This document shows, one piece after another, positions 23,278-32,057 of a stretch of DNA of 64,000 bases. Where the stretch lies: the NCBI GenBank assembly GCA_965372135.1, contig CBDVBD010000001.1, forward strand, positions 9,109 through 73,108, in the 5' to 3' direction. This stretch comes from CBDVBD01 sp965372135. Lineage in GTDB: Bacteria; Electryoneota; RPQS01; CBDVBD01. The notes below the pieces were generated by a model. It saw only the letters and a program-made list of their open reading frames with translations. It was not told where the DNA came from and did not search any database. Made by a program: the position numbers and the translations under genes. Position 1 is the stretch's first letter. Each line of letters starts with the position of its first letter.

Positions 23278-24531
23278 ATGGACCGTCAAATCAAGAAAAA
23301 GAAGTGGACACCAAAACGGATTGCTACGATGTCCTTAGCTGCCGTTTTTTTGGTATTTGCATTGAAAGTCATTTTATTCGATACCAGGGACACCAAGCTG
23401 AATGTCAATGCCGAAAGGCTGTCTATTTCCACCGTTACAAAAGGACCATTTCAGGAATTTATCGCGGTGACCGGAACCTTGATTCCCATCAAGACCATCT
23501 ATTTGGACGCCATCGAGGGGGGTAGGGTGGATTCGATATACCTGGAAGCTGGGACCTATGTCAATAGAGGCGACAGTATTTTGAAATTGGTGAATACCAA
23601 CCTGATGATGGATATTATGTACCGGGAAGCGGAGCTGTTCCAACAGAGCAATAATCTGAGAAACACACGGCTTTTGATGGAGCAAAACCGTCTGAGAATC
23701 CAAGGTGAGATTCTGGAATTGGATTACCAGATTACCCAGCAGCGGCGTGTAGTGGAAAATAATGAGGAATTGAAAAAGAGGAATTTGATTGCCGATCAGG
23801 ACTATGAGGAAGCATTGGATCAGTACCAGTATTTGATGAATACACGGGATCTGACATTGGTATCCCACCGGCAGGATTCGGTATTTCGGGAGGTGCAGGT
23901 TGAACAATTGGAGGCAGGGCTGGACCGGATGGAAGAAAACCTCGAATTTGTGAGACAAAATGTGGAAAACTTGATTCTGAAGGCTCCCTTTTCCGGCCAT
24001 CTGACGTCGTTGAATGCGGAGATCGGGGAATCAAAAGTCCGGGGAGAACGGTTGGGGCAGATCGATGTGTTGGACGGTTTCAAAGTGCGCGTGGCGGTGG
24101 ATGAGCACTATATCACCCGGGTGAATATCGGGCTCAGAGGGGAATTTACCTTGGCGGATTCGATCTATCAATTGATAATCAAGAAAGTGTATCCGGAGGT
24201 GATTAACGGCAGGTTTGAAGTGAACATGGAATTTGTGGATCAGGAACCGGAGGAAGTCCGGCGCGGGCAATCGCTGCATATCCGGTTGGAATTAGGAGAT
24301 TTGTCGGAAGCACTGCTTCTGGATCGCGGCGGATTTTACCAGAGCACCGGCGGGCAGTGGGTATATGTGTTGGACGAATCAGAACAGTTTGCGATAAAGC
24401 GCAAGATCAGGATCGGGCGGCAGAATCCGGAAGTGTTTGAGGTGTTGGAAGGGTTGGAACCGGGTGAGAAGGTGATAACCTCGTCTTATAGTAACTACGG
24501 AGATGTGGATAGATTAATGCTAAAACAGTAG
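23278..24531 (+). CDS. Periplasmic adaptor subunit (HlyD/MacA family) of the ABC export cluster
   Basis: 417 residues from ATG 23278, with GAGGAA upstream. One N-terminal membrane anchor (~15-34). The biotinyl-lipoyl halves are GGRVDSIYLEAGTYVNRGDS (~81-100) and LILKAPFSGHLTSLNAEIG (~232-250), separated by an alpha-helical hairpin (~112-235) with heptad-like Leu/Glu/Arg. Beta-barrel and membrane-proximal domains follow (… LEPGEKVITSSYSNYGDVD). Family role: links an inner-membrane MacB-type permease to an outer-membrane channel. No TolC-like gene is visible here, so an exit duct would have to come from elsewhere. First gene after the sigma-54 promoter and the only adaptor for ten permeases. 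Confidence 0.9.
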   Translation: MDRQIKKKKWTPKRIATMSLAAVFLVFALKVILFDTRDTKLNVNAERLSISTVTKGPFQEFIAVTGTLIPIKTIYLDAIEGGRVDSIYLEAGTYVNRGDSILKLVNTNLMMDIMYREAELFQQSNNLRNTRLLMEQNRLRIQGEILELDYQITQQRRVVENNEELKKRNLIADQDYEEALDQYQYLMNTRDLTLVSHRQDSVFREVQVEQLEAGLDRMEENLEFVRQNVENLILKAPFSGHLTSLNAEIGESKVRGERLGQIDVLDGFKVRVAVDEHYITRVNIGLRGEFTLADSIYQLIIKKVYPEVINGRFEVNMEFVDQEPEEVRRGQSLHIRLELGDLSEALLLDRGGFYQSTGGQWVYVLDESEQFAIKRKIRIGRQNPEVFEVLEGLEPGEKVITSSYSNYGDVDRLMLKQ

Positions 24532-24560
24532 TAACAGAAAATCTTTTACATGCTTTCGTG

Positions 24561-24599
24561 GTGCAGGGTGTCAACGAATCTTGATTCCTCACCCTGCAC
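24561..24599 (+). other. Intercistronic hairpin between adaptor and ATPase genes
   Basis: GTGCAGGGTG (24561-24570) is perfectly repeated inverted as CACCCTGCAC (24590-24599) around a 19-base loop. There is no following T tract, so it more likely acts in mRNA processing, stability or partial attenuation than as a terminator. Confidence 0.5.
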
Positions 24600-24653
24600 A
24601 AAAACCGAATTCGAAACATAAAAAAATGTACAACATACAACATGGAGTCGAGA

Positions 24654-25343
24654 ATGATTAGGACCAAGAACCTCAAGAAAGGTTACACTACGGAAGAGGT
24701 GGAAACCACAGCGCTGGACAAGGTGAATGTGGAGATCAAAGAGGGTGAATTTGTTGCCATCATGGGTCCGTCGGGGTGTGGAAAATCCACCCTGCTGAAC
24801 GTGATGGGGATGCTGGATAATCCTACGGAAGGGGAATATTATTTCCTGGGTAATGAGGTGTCCAAGTCCACGGAACGGCAGCGGGCGCAACTTAGGAAAC
24901 GGAACATCGGGTTTGTGTTTCAGAGCTTTAACCTGATCGACGAATTGACCGTATTCGAAAATATCGAACTGCCGCTCTTGTATTTGGGGGTCTCATCCTC
25001 CGATCGCAAAACGCGGGTAGGTGAAGTGATGGAGCAGATGCAGATCACACCTCGGAAAAACCATTTTCCCCAGCAGCTATCCGGTGGTCAGCAGCAGCGT
25101 GTGGCGGTTGCGCGAGCGGTGATTGCCAAACCCAAGCTGATTCTGGCGGATGAGCCCACCGGGAACCTGGATTCCAGCCACGGCGATGAGGTAATGAAAA
25201 ATCTAACCGCGTTGAACGAAACCGGCACCACCATCATCATGGTGACGCACTCACCAACCTATGCCGACTACGCACACCGCACCATTCATCTGTTTGACGG
25301 TCATGTGGTTACCGAAAATATCAGCGGGACGGTCAGTGTTTAA
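24654..25343 (+). CDS. MacB/LolD-type ABC ATPase 1
   Basis: 229 residues from ATG 24654 (GGAG at 24644-24647; ATG 24642 lacks an SD). All ABC motifs are intact: Walker A GPSGCGKST, Q-loop FVFQSFNLIDELTVFEN, signature LSGGQQQRVAVARA, Walker B LILADEPTGNLDS with its D-loop Asp, and H-switch VTHS. The insert after the Q-loop is the type found in the LolD/MacB/BceA group. It would drive permeases of the FtsX/MacB fold that work by mechanotransmission rather than by a transmembrane pore. Followed by a permease remnant and then permease 1. Confidence 0.93.
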   Translation: MIRTKNLKKGYTTEEVETTALDKVNVEIKEGEFVAIMGPSGCGKSTLLNVMGMLDNPTEGEYYFLGNEVSKSTERQRAQLRKRNIGFVFQSFNLIDELTVFENIELPLLYLGVSSSDRKTRVGEVMEQMQITPRKNHFPQQLSGGQQQRVAVARAVIAKPKLILADEPTGNLDSSHGDEVMKNLTALNETGTTIIMVTHSPTYADYAHRTIHLFDGHVVTENISGTVSV

Positions 25344-25401
25344 TGATCTCCTCAACAACTGGTATTCAGAGAATCCGGCTGACGCATTAAAATATGAATG
25401 A
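25342..25401 (+). pseudogene. Orphan permease C-terminal tail
   Basis: Just after ATPase 1 the frame ending TGA 25399-25401 reads … NNWYSENPADALKYE, matching the invariant C-terminus NP-x-x-A/S-LRYE of all ten permeases here. Only the final ~9 codons are recognisable. It is best seen as the 3' scar of a deleted permease gene. Confidence 0.55.
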
Positions 25402-25422
25402 TCTAACATTAATGAGTTACCC

Positions 25423-27873
25423 ATGTTTGAAAATTACCTGAAAGTGGCATTTCGCAATCTAATTCGGAACAAACTGTATTCTGTCATCAGCGTAATAGGT
25501 TTGTCGGTGGGAATTGCCTGTTGTACCTTGATTTTCCTGTATGTGCAGCAGGAATTATCCTTCGACCGATTCCATGTGAATGCGGATAATCTCTATCGCA
25601 TGGTTCGATACGAAGTAGGAACCGATGAGCTTGCCAATGGAACTGCCTCCATGTCGGCACTTCTTAATGCAGAATTGAAGGAAACCTTTCCGGAAGTTGT
25701 GGGCGCAACACGGGTTTCCGGCTCACAACAATTGGTGCAGCATGGTGACCAGTCGTTTTCCGAAGCAGTGGTGTTTGTGGATCCCGATTTCTTTCAGATG
25801 TTCTCCTTTCCTCTGATTCAGGGTGACATTGGCAGTGTGCTCGATGATCTGAATTCTACTGTGCTTACCCCTGAGATGGCACGGAAGTATTTCGGCGATG
25901 AAGATCCCATCGGCGCTACTATTACTATGCAGTTAGGGGAAACTACCCTCGATTTTTCCGTATCGGGAATTATCGAGGAAGCTCCGGACAATTCCAGTAT
26001 TCAGTACAGTTTTTTGGTCTCTAACGACCATTTGAAATATATTTTCCCCGAAAGGTTATTGGAAACTTGGGGTATTATTCTTTTTCCCACCTATGTGCAA
26101 TTAAAACCTGAAACAGATATTCAGGCTTTCGAGCAAAAGGTGACCGGTCATATCGATCGGTTGTCTAAAGAGGAGGGAATCGAAAGTACTCTATTATTTA
26201 TGGCAGAGCCGCTGACCGAAATCCATCTGAATCCCAACCTGGATGGAGCGATGATACCCAGCAGCGATCCGCTGTATTCATATATTTTAGCTGCTATCGC
26301 CTTTGCCATGTTATTGATTGCCTGCATCAATTTCATGACGTTGGCAGTGGGACGATCCAGCAGCAGGGCGCGGGAAGTGGGTTTAAGGAAGGTATTGGGC
26401 GCTCAGCGAGAACAAATCATGAAGCAGTTTTGGGGAGAAGCACTGTTTCTAAGCGTTACAGCATTAATTATTGGTGTTGCACTGGCTGAAGTTTTCTTGC
26501 CCACATTTAATGAATTGGCTCAGAAGGAGCTGTCGCTGAATTTATTTTCTGATTGGACTATGCTGCCGGCGCTGATTGTAATAACATTGATAACTTCATT
26601 CTTGGCTGGGATTTATCCGGCAATGCTTTTGTCCAAGCTCTACCCCGTGGATACCTTCCGCGGGGCGATCAAATTGGGAGGCAAAAGCGGTCTAATCAAT
26701 GGATTGGTTGTGCTGCAATTTGCCATTTCGGTGTTTCTGATAGTGTGCACGTTTATCATATCATCGCAGATGAAGTATATCAATACCGAGGATCTTGGAT
26801 ATAATAAGGAAATGGCTGTAACATTTCCCACTGGTGTCACTGGCGAAGAGGCGGCGAACCTTCTAACTCGGTTCCGCAATGAAGTTACCGGTCAGGCATC
26901 GGTGGTAGATGTGACTGGGTATTCCTACGGATTGGGGCAGTCGTGGCTTTACATCAACTACGGTGATGAGGAAGGATTTACGGTTTTGATAGGCGAAGAC
27001 ATCACCGGTCCGGGGTATGCCGATGCCTCGGAACATGCAAAAGATTATTTCTATATCAATTGGGTTGATCCCTATTACATCCCAACCATGGGGATTAATG
27101 TAGTTGAAGGACGCAATTTCCTACCCGACCATCCCGCGGACGTGAATGGCGCAATTATCCTCAATCAAACCGCGGTGGAAAATTTTGGCTGGGAGGATGC
27201 CATCGGCAAGCAGCTTCCCAAGGGATTTAGTGATGCCATGGTGGTAGGAGTGATGGAAGATTTCCATTACTATCCCATGCACAGAGACATCGAACCGCTG
27301 GTTCTACATATGCCCCGACACGATCACCTGAGCAGCATCAACGGAATCGCAGTGCGGATTCTATCTGAGGACCTTCAGGGAACATTGGCATATCTTGAGG
27401 ATGCATGGACGAATGTCAGTAACGGGAATCCGTTTAGTTATTCCTTTTTGGATGAGGATATCGCCAACCAATATTTCAACGAGCTACGGTGGCGTAACAT
27501 CGTCAAGTATTCGTCGGTTTTCTCGTTTCTGGTGGCGTGTTTGGGATTGTTTGGATTGACGTCGTTGGCGGTGGCAAAGCGCACCAGGGAAGTGGGAATT
27601 CGAAAGGTGTTGGGCGCCTCGGTATCACGGATTGTCGGGATGTTTACCTGGGATTTCGCGATTTTAGTGATTATTGCGAACGTTATCGCCTGGCCGGTAG
27701 GGTATTTTGTGATGAAACGGTGGCTGGAAGAGTTTGCTTTCCGCACCAATATCAGCATGGTGACCTTTATTCTGACCGGCGCGATTGCCCTTGCGATTGC
27801 GTTATTGACGGTGAGTTTTCAGGCGGTGAAAGTCGCTTTAGCGAATCCGGTGGATGCTTTAAGATATGAATAA
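25423..27873 (+). CDS. ABC permease 1, FtsX/MacB fold, 8 membrane segments
   Basis: 816 residues. TM1 (~20-42; YSVISVIGLSVGIACCTLIF) is followed by a MacB-type periplasmic domain (~45-280), TM2-4 (~285-400), TM5 (~424-447), a second periplasmic domain (~450-685) and TM6-8 (~690-805). This is two FtsX-like halves in one chain. The coupling-helix motif R/K-E-V/I-G-x-R-K occurs twice (REVGLRKVLGA from 317, REVGIRKVLGA from 722). The tail is ANPVDALRYE. It should pair with ATPase 1. No SD stronger than GAGTTA is seen. Substrate unknown; related proteins export peptides, lipids or antibiotics or release signals to kinases. Confidence 0.9.
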   Translation: MFENYLKVAFRNLIRNKLYSVISVIGLSVGIACCTLIFLYVQQELSFDRFHVNADNLYRMVRYEVGTDELANGTASMSALLNAELKETFPEVVGATRVSGSQQLVQHGDQSFSEAVVFVDPDFFQMFSFPLIQGDIGSVLDDLNSTVLTPEMARKYFGDEDPIGATITMQLGETTLDFSVSGIIEEAPDNSSIQYSFLVSNDHLKYIFPERLLETWGIILFPTYVQLKPETDIQAFEQKVTGHIDRLSKEEGIESTLLFMAEPLTEIHLNPNLDGAMIPSSDPLYSYILAAIAFAMLLIACINFMTLAVGRSSSRAREVGLRKVLGAQREQIMKQFWGEALFLSVTALIIGVALAEVFLPTFNELAQKELSLNLFSDWTMLPALIVITLITSFLAGIYPAMLLSKLYPVDTFRGAIKLGGKSGLINGLVVLQFAISVFLIVCTFIISSQMKYINTEDLGYNKEMAVTFPTGVTGEEAANLLTRFRNEVTGQASVVDVTGYSYGLGQSWLYINYGDEEGFTVLIGEDITGPGYADASEHAKDYFYINWVDPYYIPTMGINVVEGRNFLPDHPADVNGAIILNQTAVENFGWEDAIGKQLPKGFSDAMVVGVMEDFHYYPMHRDIEPLVLHMPRHDHLSSINGIAVRILSEDLQGTLAYLEDAWTNVSNGNPFSYSFLDEDIANQYFNELRWRNIVKYSSVFSFLVACLGLFGLTSLAVAKRTREVGIRKVLGASVSRIVGMFTWDFAILVIIANVIAWPVGYFVMKRWLEEFAFRTNISMVTFILTGAIALAIALLTVSFQAVKVALANPVDALRYE

Positions 27874-27891
27874 CAAGGATTAGGAGTAACT

Positions 27892-30288
27892 ATGATTAAG
27901 AATTATCTGAAGATTGCCTTGCGAAACCTGATCAAACACAAAGCGTATTCCGTCATCAATGTGGCGGGATTGGCGATCGGGATCACGTGTTGTTTTCTGA
28001 TAATTTCTTATGTGGTCAATGAATTGCAGTTCGAACGATTTCATGAGAATAGGGATCGGATTTACCGGGTGACCACGGAAGTGAACTTCGGTGGGCGGAC
28101 AGACTTTTTGGCGATGGGGACGGTTCCATTGCTGCCGATTATGGATGATGAAATCCCGGAAGTGGAACATTCAGTTAGGTTTAGTCCGGAACGGAATGTG
28201 TTGATCAGTTATGAGAATAACCGCTTTCAGGAACCAAATTTCTACTTTGCCGATTCCACGTTGTTTGAGGTGTTTACCTTCCCCTTGAAGCAGGGCGATC
28301 CAAACTCCGTATTGAGTAAACCTTTTACGATGGTAATTACCGAGGAAATGGCGCAAAAATATTTTAGTGATGATGACCCGATTGGGAAGGTGTTAAAGTA
28401 CGAAAACGAGCATGATTTTGAGGTGACCGGTATCCTGCAGAATATACCTCCCCATACACAGCTTCGTGGTGATTTCTTTGCCTCGTTTTCAAGCAAGATC
28501 GCATTCGAAACCCCGGATTTCCAAAGCTGGGGACGTCTGGGTGAAACGTACAATTATATCTTATTGATAAAAGGAGCTAATCCGTCGGTAGTGGAGGAAA
28601 AGATTCCCGGGTTACTGGAGAAGCATGTTGATCCGGGGATGGCGTCGATTTTCACGTTTCATTTACAGCCCTTGAAGCGTGTTTATCTTCATTCGGATTT
28701 GATGGGAGAACTTCGACCAAAGGGTAATATAGGGTATGTGTATCTGTTCTCCGCGATCGCGATTTTGATTCTGTTGATTGCCTGTATCAATTTTATGAAT
28801 TTGTCCACTGCGCGGTCGATGCACCGAGCCCGGGAAGTCAGCCTCCGGAAGACATTTGGTGCAAACCGACAACAAATAATTAACCAGTTCTTAGGTGAAT
28901 CGATTGCGATTACATCTGTTTCGCTTCTGCTTTCGGTTGCATTGTTCGAGCTTCTCCTGCCGGTATTTAACCGATTTGTGGAAAAAGAGCTTTCCACGGA
29001 TTATTTACACCAGATTTGGATGATACCGGGGCTGGTGGTAATTACCATGGTGGTGGGATTGATTGCCGGAAGTTATCCTGCGTTTTTCCTGTCGAGATTT
29101 CAACCGGTGAAAATACTGAAAAGCAGCACATCCACCTCATCAACAAAATCCCTTCTTCGAAGGACATTGGTGGTGTTTCAATTTGCGATTTCCATTACGT
29201 TGATTGTGGCGACTTCGGTGGTGTTCAGTCAACTGCATTTTGTGAAGAACACGGATTTGGGGTTTGAAATGGACCATGTGGTGATTCTGCAAATGGACAC
29301 TCCGATTGTGCAGCAGCAGTATGAGCCCATGAAACGGGAATTACTGCAGGATCCGAACATTATAGATGTCGCAGGGGCATTTTCACTGCCCGCCAACGGT
29401 CGGTTGATGAAGACAGGTGTAACTGCTGAAGGATTGTATCCGGAAAAGATTCCACCGATGCAGGCAGTTAGTGTGGATTACGATTATGTGGATGTGTTGG
29501 GTCTTGAGATGGTGCAGGGGCGGAATTTTTCTAAAGAGTTCAGCACCGATGAAAGACAAGCGGTTATCTTGAACCAGACGGCAGTGAATACGTTAGGTTG
29601 GCAGGATCCGATTGGAAAACAATTTTCGGTGCCTGGTGAATGTACGATTGAACATGGGGATGCGTATGTGATTGGAGTGGTGAAGGATTTTCATCTTCGA
29701 TCGATGCGTGAAACCATCGAACCCATGTTTATGTTTATCAAACCATCCCTGTACCAATTATTGGCGGTTCGAGTAAAGCCACAGGATATTTCCGGGGCGT
29801 TGGCATCGATAGAGCGGATTTGGGGGACCTATGCAGGATCGACTCCTTTCAATTATTCCTTTATCGAAGAGGATTTCGATGAGATGTACCGTTCCGAAGC
29901 CAAACTCAGCCAGATTTTTACCGCCTTTTCACTGTTGGCAGTGTTTATCGGGTGTTTGGGGTTGTTCGGATTGACGGCATTTGCCGCGGAACAGCGCACC
30001 AAGGAGATCGGAATCCGGAAGGTGCTGGGAGCATCCGTTACGAATATCGTTGGCTTGTTGTCCAAGGAATTCGTGATATTGGTGATAGCTGCGAATGTGA
30101 TTGCTTGGCCCATTGCGTATTACAGCATGAATAAGTGGCTCGAAAATTTCGTCTATCATATTGAAATGTCAGTATTTACTTTCGTGATGGCAGCATTAAT
30201 TGCTTTGGTGATTGCGGTTGGCACTATGAGTTTTCAGGCAATTCGGGCAGCACTCTCGAATCCGGTGGATGCGTTACGCTATGAGTAA
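27892..30288 (+). CDS. ABC permease 2, FtsX/MacB fold
   Basis: 798 residues; ATG 27892 has TTAGGAG upstream, 18 bases after permease 1. Same two-half layout: TM1 with SVINVAGLAIGITCC, first coupling motif REVSLRKTFGA from 314 (Ser replaces the usual Gly), second KEIGIRKVLGA from 704, tail SNPVDALRYE. Its periplasmic domains diverge clearly from permease 1 while the membrane parts are conserved, suggesting different ligand-facing surfaces on a common machine. It completes the ATPase 1 sub-block, after which the cluster is broken by permease debris. Confidence 0.9.
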   Translation: MIKNYLKIALRNLIKHKAYSVINVAGLAIGITCCFLIISYVVNELQFERFHENRDRIYRVTTEVNFGGRTDFLAMGTVPLLPIMDDEIPEVEHSVRFSPERNVLISYENNRFQEPNFYFADSTLFEVFTFPLKQGDPNSVLSKPFTMVITEEMAQKYFSDDDPIGKVLKYENEHDFEVTGILQNIPPHTQLRGDFFASFSSKIAFETPDFQSWGRLGETYNYILLIKGANPSVVEEKIPGLLEKHVDPGMASIFTFHLQPLKRVYLHSDLMGELRPKGNIGYVYLFSAIAILILLIACINFMNLSTARSMHRAREVSLRKTFGANRQQIINQFLGESIAITSVSLLLSVALFELLLPVFNRFVEKELSTDYLHQIWMIPGLVVITMVVGLIAGSYPAFFLSRFQPVKILKSSTSTSSTKSLLRRTLVVFQFAISITLIVATSVVFSQLHFVKNTDLGFEMDHVVILQMDTPIVQQQYEPMKRELLQDPNIIDVAGAFSLPANGRLMKTGVTAEGLYPEKIPPMQAVSVDYDYVDVLGLEMVQGRNFSKEFSTDERQAVILNQTAVNTLGWQDPIGKQFSVPGECTIEHGDAYVIGVVKDFHLRSMRETIEPMFMFIKPSLYQLLAVRVKPQDISGALASIERIWGTYAGSTPFNYSFIEEDFDEMYRSEAKLSQIFTAFSLLAVFIGCLGLFGLTAFAAEQRTKEIGIRKVLGASVTNIVGLLSKEFVILVIAANVIAWPIAYYSMNKWLENFVYHIEMSVFTFVMAALIALVIAVGTMSFQAIRAALSNPVDALRYE

Positions 30289-30613
30289 ACATCGATCAGA
30301 TACATCTAAGATAAACAAGGACATCGTCAGCACAAGTCCTGCTTCCGAGGTTGAAGAGCCGCTGGCGACTGTGGATCGTACCATTCCTAATGTGACGTCC
30401 AATGATTACTCTCTTCAACCGGTTGTAATATATCTCCATTCCCACTTCTCCTTCGAAGGATCGGGTGGCAGTTTCGCATTCATTAACATCCTCTCAATGA
30501 TTGCAGTTCTCATTTTGTTGATAGCCTGCTTCAACTTCATGAATCTTAAAACTGCCAGATCTGCCACCCGGTCCATAGAAGTGGGGCTTTATGAAAGTAA
30601 TGGAGGTTTCTAA
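30281..30613 (+). pseudogene. Permease fragment: TM2 and first coupling helix
   Basis: A 110-codon frame overlaps the stop of permease 2. After ~50 unrelated residues it reads FINILSMIAVLILLIACFNF and MNLKTARSATRSIEVGLYES, which is the TM2/coupling-helix region of the neighbouring permeases, and then stops. TM1, most of the first periplasmic domain and everything after the coupling helix are missing. Pseudogene piece; whether it is translated is unknown. Confidence 0.65.
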
Positions 30614-30656
30614 GGGCGCCTGAAGGGTCAACATCATCATTTTGTGAGGTTTTGTT

Positions 30657-31175
30657 ATGTTTGGCACATTTTGGGAAATCGTTCGGCGGGATGTCGCGGA
30701 TATCAGTGCGAATCTCGTGAGTAATCTTGCCGGCTTCATTGTCAGTATGGTGTGTTGTGTGTTGGTGTTTCTCTGTATTCAGAATAACCTGAATACGACT
30801 AACACCCATAGTGAATTGAATCCGAAACAACCCATGAACATAGAATACGACCGTGGAATGAAAGGCGTTTCTATTCACGGTACTTCGTCAATGGTGATAC
30901 CGTCCATTGACGAAGGGTTTTGCTTGTGTGACATGTTTTCCTTTCCGTTGGTGATGAATGTGCGGAATAATTCAATTTTTCAAGAACAGAGGGGCTTAAT
31001 CACCCATCCGATGATTCAGCGACAACTGGACGGACAAAACCAACCGACACAACCTGAACACACAGACCAAATAAACTGTCCAACTAAACCATGGCGGGAT
31101 GTTTCAAGGATCGATTATGGTCGAATGAACCATCATGTAAGATATAAACTACTGTCTAAGTTTCAAAGTAGTTAA
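30657..31175 (+). pseudogene. Permease fragment: degenerate N-terminal half
   Basis: 172 codons from ATG 30657, with GAGG 8-10 bases upstream. Residues ~18-42 (SNLAGFIVSMVCCVLVFLCI) match TM1 of the permeases. SIDEGFCLCDMFSFPLVMNV matches the conserved DPAFFEMFSFPL-x-x-G-D block of the first periplasmic domain, and HPMIQRQLDG the following T-M-A-x-K-Y-F region. The intervening part is shortened and the C-terminus is unrelated. It lies after, not before, the TM2 fragment, so the pieces are scrambled or come from different copies. Confidence 0.6.
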
Positions 31176-31233
31176 TTGTCTGTCGAATATAAAGATCGAC
31201 TGTGTTGTTTCTCTCAACAAAAAGGAGTTGCTC

Positions 31234-31902
31234 GTGATACGCTTAAAAGATGTAACCAAATTCTACTCTGCTGGAACCATGAATACCTATGTCTTGCGTC
31301 ACATAGATTTGGAAATCGAGGAAGGTGAATTTGTGACTATAATGGGACCATCCGGTGCCGGTAAAACTACTCTAATGAACATCATTGGTATGCTGGATTC
31401 CATGTCGGAAGGGGAATATTATTTCCTTGATCAGGAAGTGCACCGCCTCAACGAGAAAAAACGGGCTGCACTGTACAAGGAAAACATGGGATTCGTGTTT
31501 CAGAGCTACCATCTAATCGATGAACTCACGGTGTACGAAAACCTGGAAACCCCGCTTCTGTACAAGAAAATCAAGGGTGGTGAGCGCAAAAGCATGGTGT
31601 GTGATATTTTGGACCGGTTTCAGGTTGTGGGAAAGAAAAACCTATTTCCGAATCAGTTATCCGGCGGACAGCAGCAGCAAATCGGCGTAGCTCGGGCGAT
31701 CATTACCAATCCAAATCTACTGTTAGCGGATGAGCCCACCGGGAACCTCCATTCTTCACAGGGGGAGGAAATCATGGATATGTTCACCCAGTTGAACAAG
31801 GACGGCACCACCATCATTCAGGTCACACACTCGGAAAAGAATGCCGCCTACGGCAACCGGATTATTTACCTGAAAGACGGTTGGATTGTGGACAGTCTCT
31901 AA
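31234..31902 (+). CDS. MacB/LolD-type ABC ATPase 2 with altered D-loop
   Basis: 222 residues from GTG 31234, placed 6 bases after AAAGGAG (31221-31227); TTG 31228 abuts the SD. Walker A GPSGAGKTT, Q-loop FVFQSYHLIDELTVYEN, Walker B LLLADEP and H-switch VTHS are intact. Two positions differ from ATPase 1: the signature is LSGGQQQQ rather than LSGGQQQR, and the D-loop reads NLHSSQG where NLDSxxG is the rule, so the D-loop Asp is His. The D-loop Asp contributes to communication between the two ATP sites, so this subunit may be slow or may work as a heterodimer with ATPase 1. It lies within permease debris, ahead of permeases 3-10. Confidence 0.9.
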   Translation: MIRLKDVTKFYSAGTMNTYVLRHIDLEIEEGEFVTIMGPSGAGKTTLMNIIGMLDSMSEGEYYFLDQEVHRLNEKKRAALYKENMGFVFQSYHLIDELTVYENLETPLLYKKIKGGERKSMVCDILDRFQVVGKKNLFPNQLSGGQQQQIGVARAIITNPNLLLADEPTGNLHSSQGEEIMDMFTQLNKDGTTIIQVTHSEKNAAYGNRIIYLKDGWIVDSL

Positions 31903-31905
31903 TGA

Positions 31906-32023
31906 ACTCATAATTATCCAACTATGGGAAGCCGCCCGGCTGCTGAAAACAGCACCGATCAGTGACGCATTGATCTTGAACCAAATCGCCGAACAACAAC
32001 TGGAACTACCACGTTCGTATTAA
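31906..32023 (+). pseudogene. Probable permease fragment from the second periplasmic domain
   Basis: The frame ending TAA 32021-32023 contains SDALILNQIAEQQLELPRSY, resembling the conserved block A-I-I-L-N-Q-T-A-V-x-x-F-G-W of the permeases' second periplasmic domain. No start codon or SD. Assignment rests on about ten positions and is tentative. Confidence 0.35.
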
Positions 32024-32057
32024 TAATGTTAACAAAGACTTAACCTTGAGGGACAAT

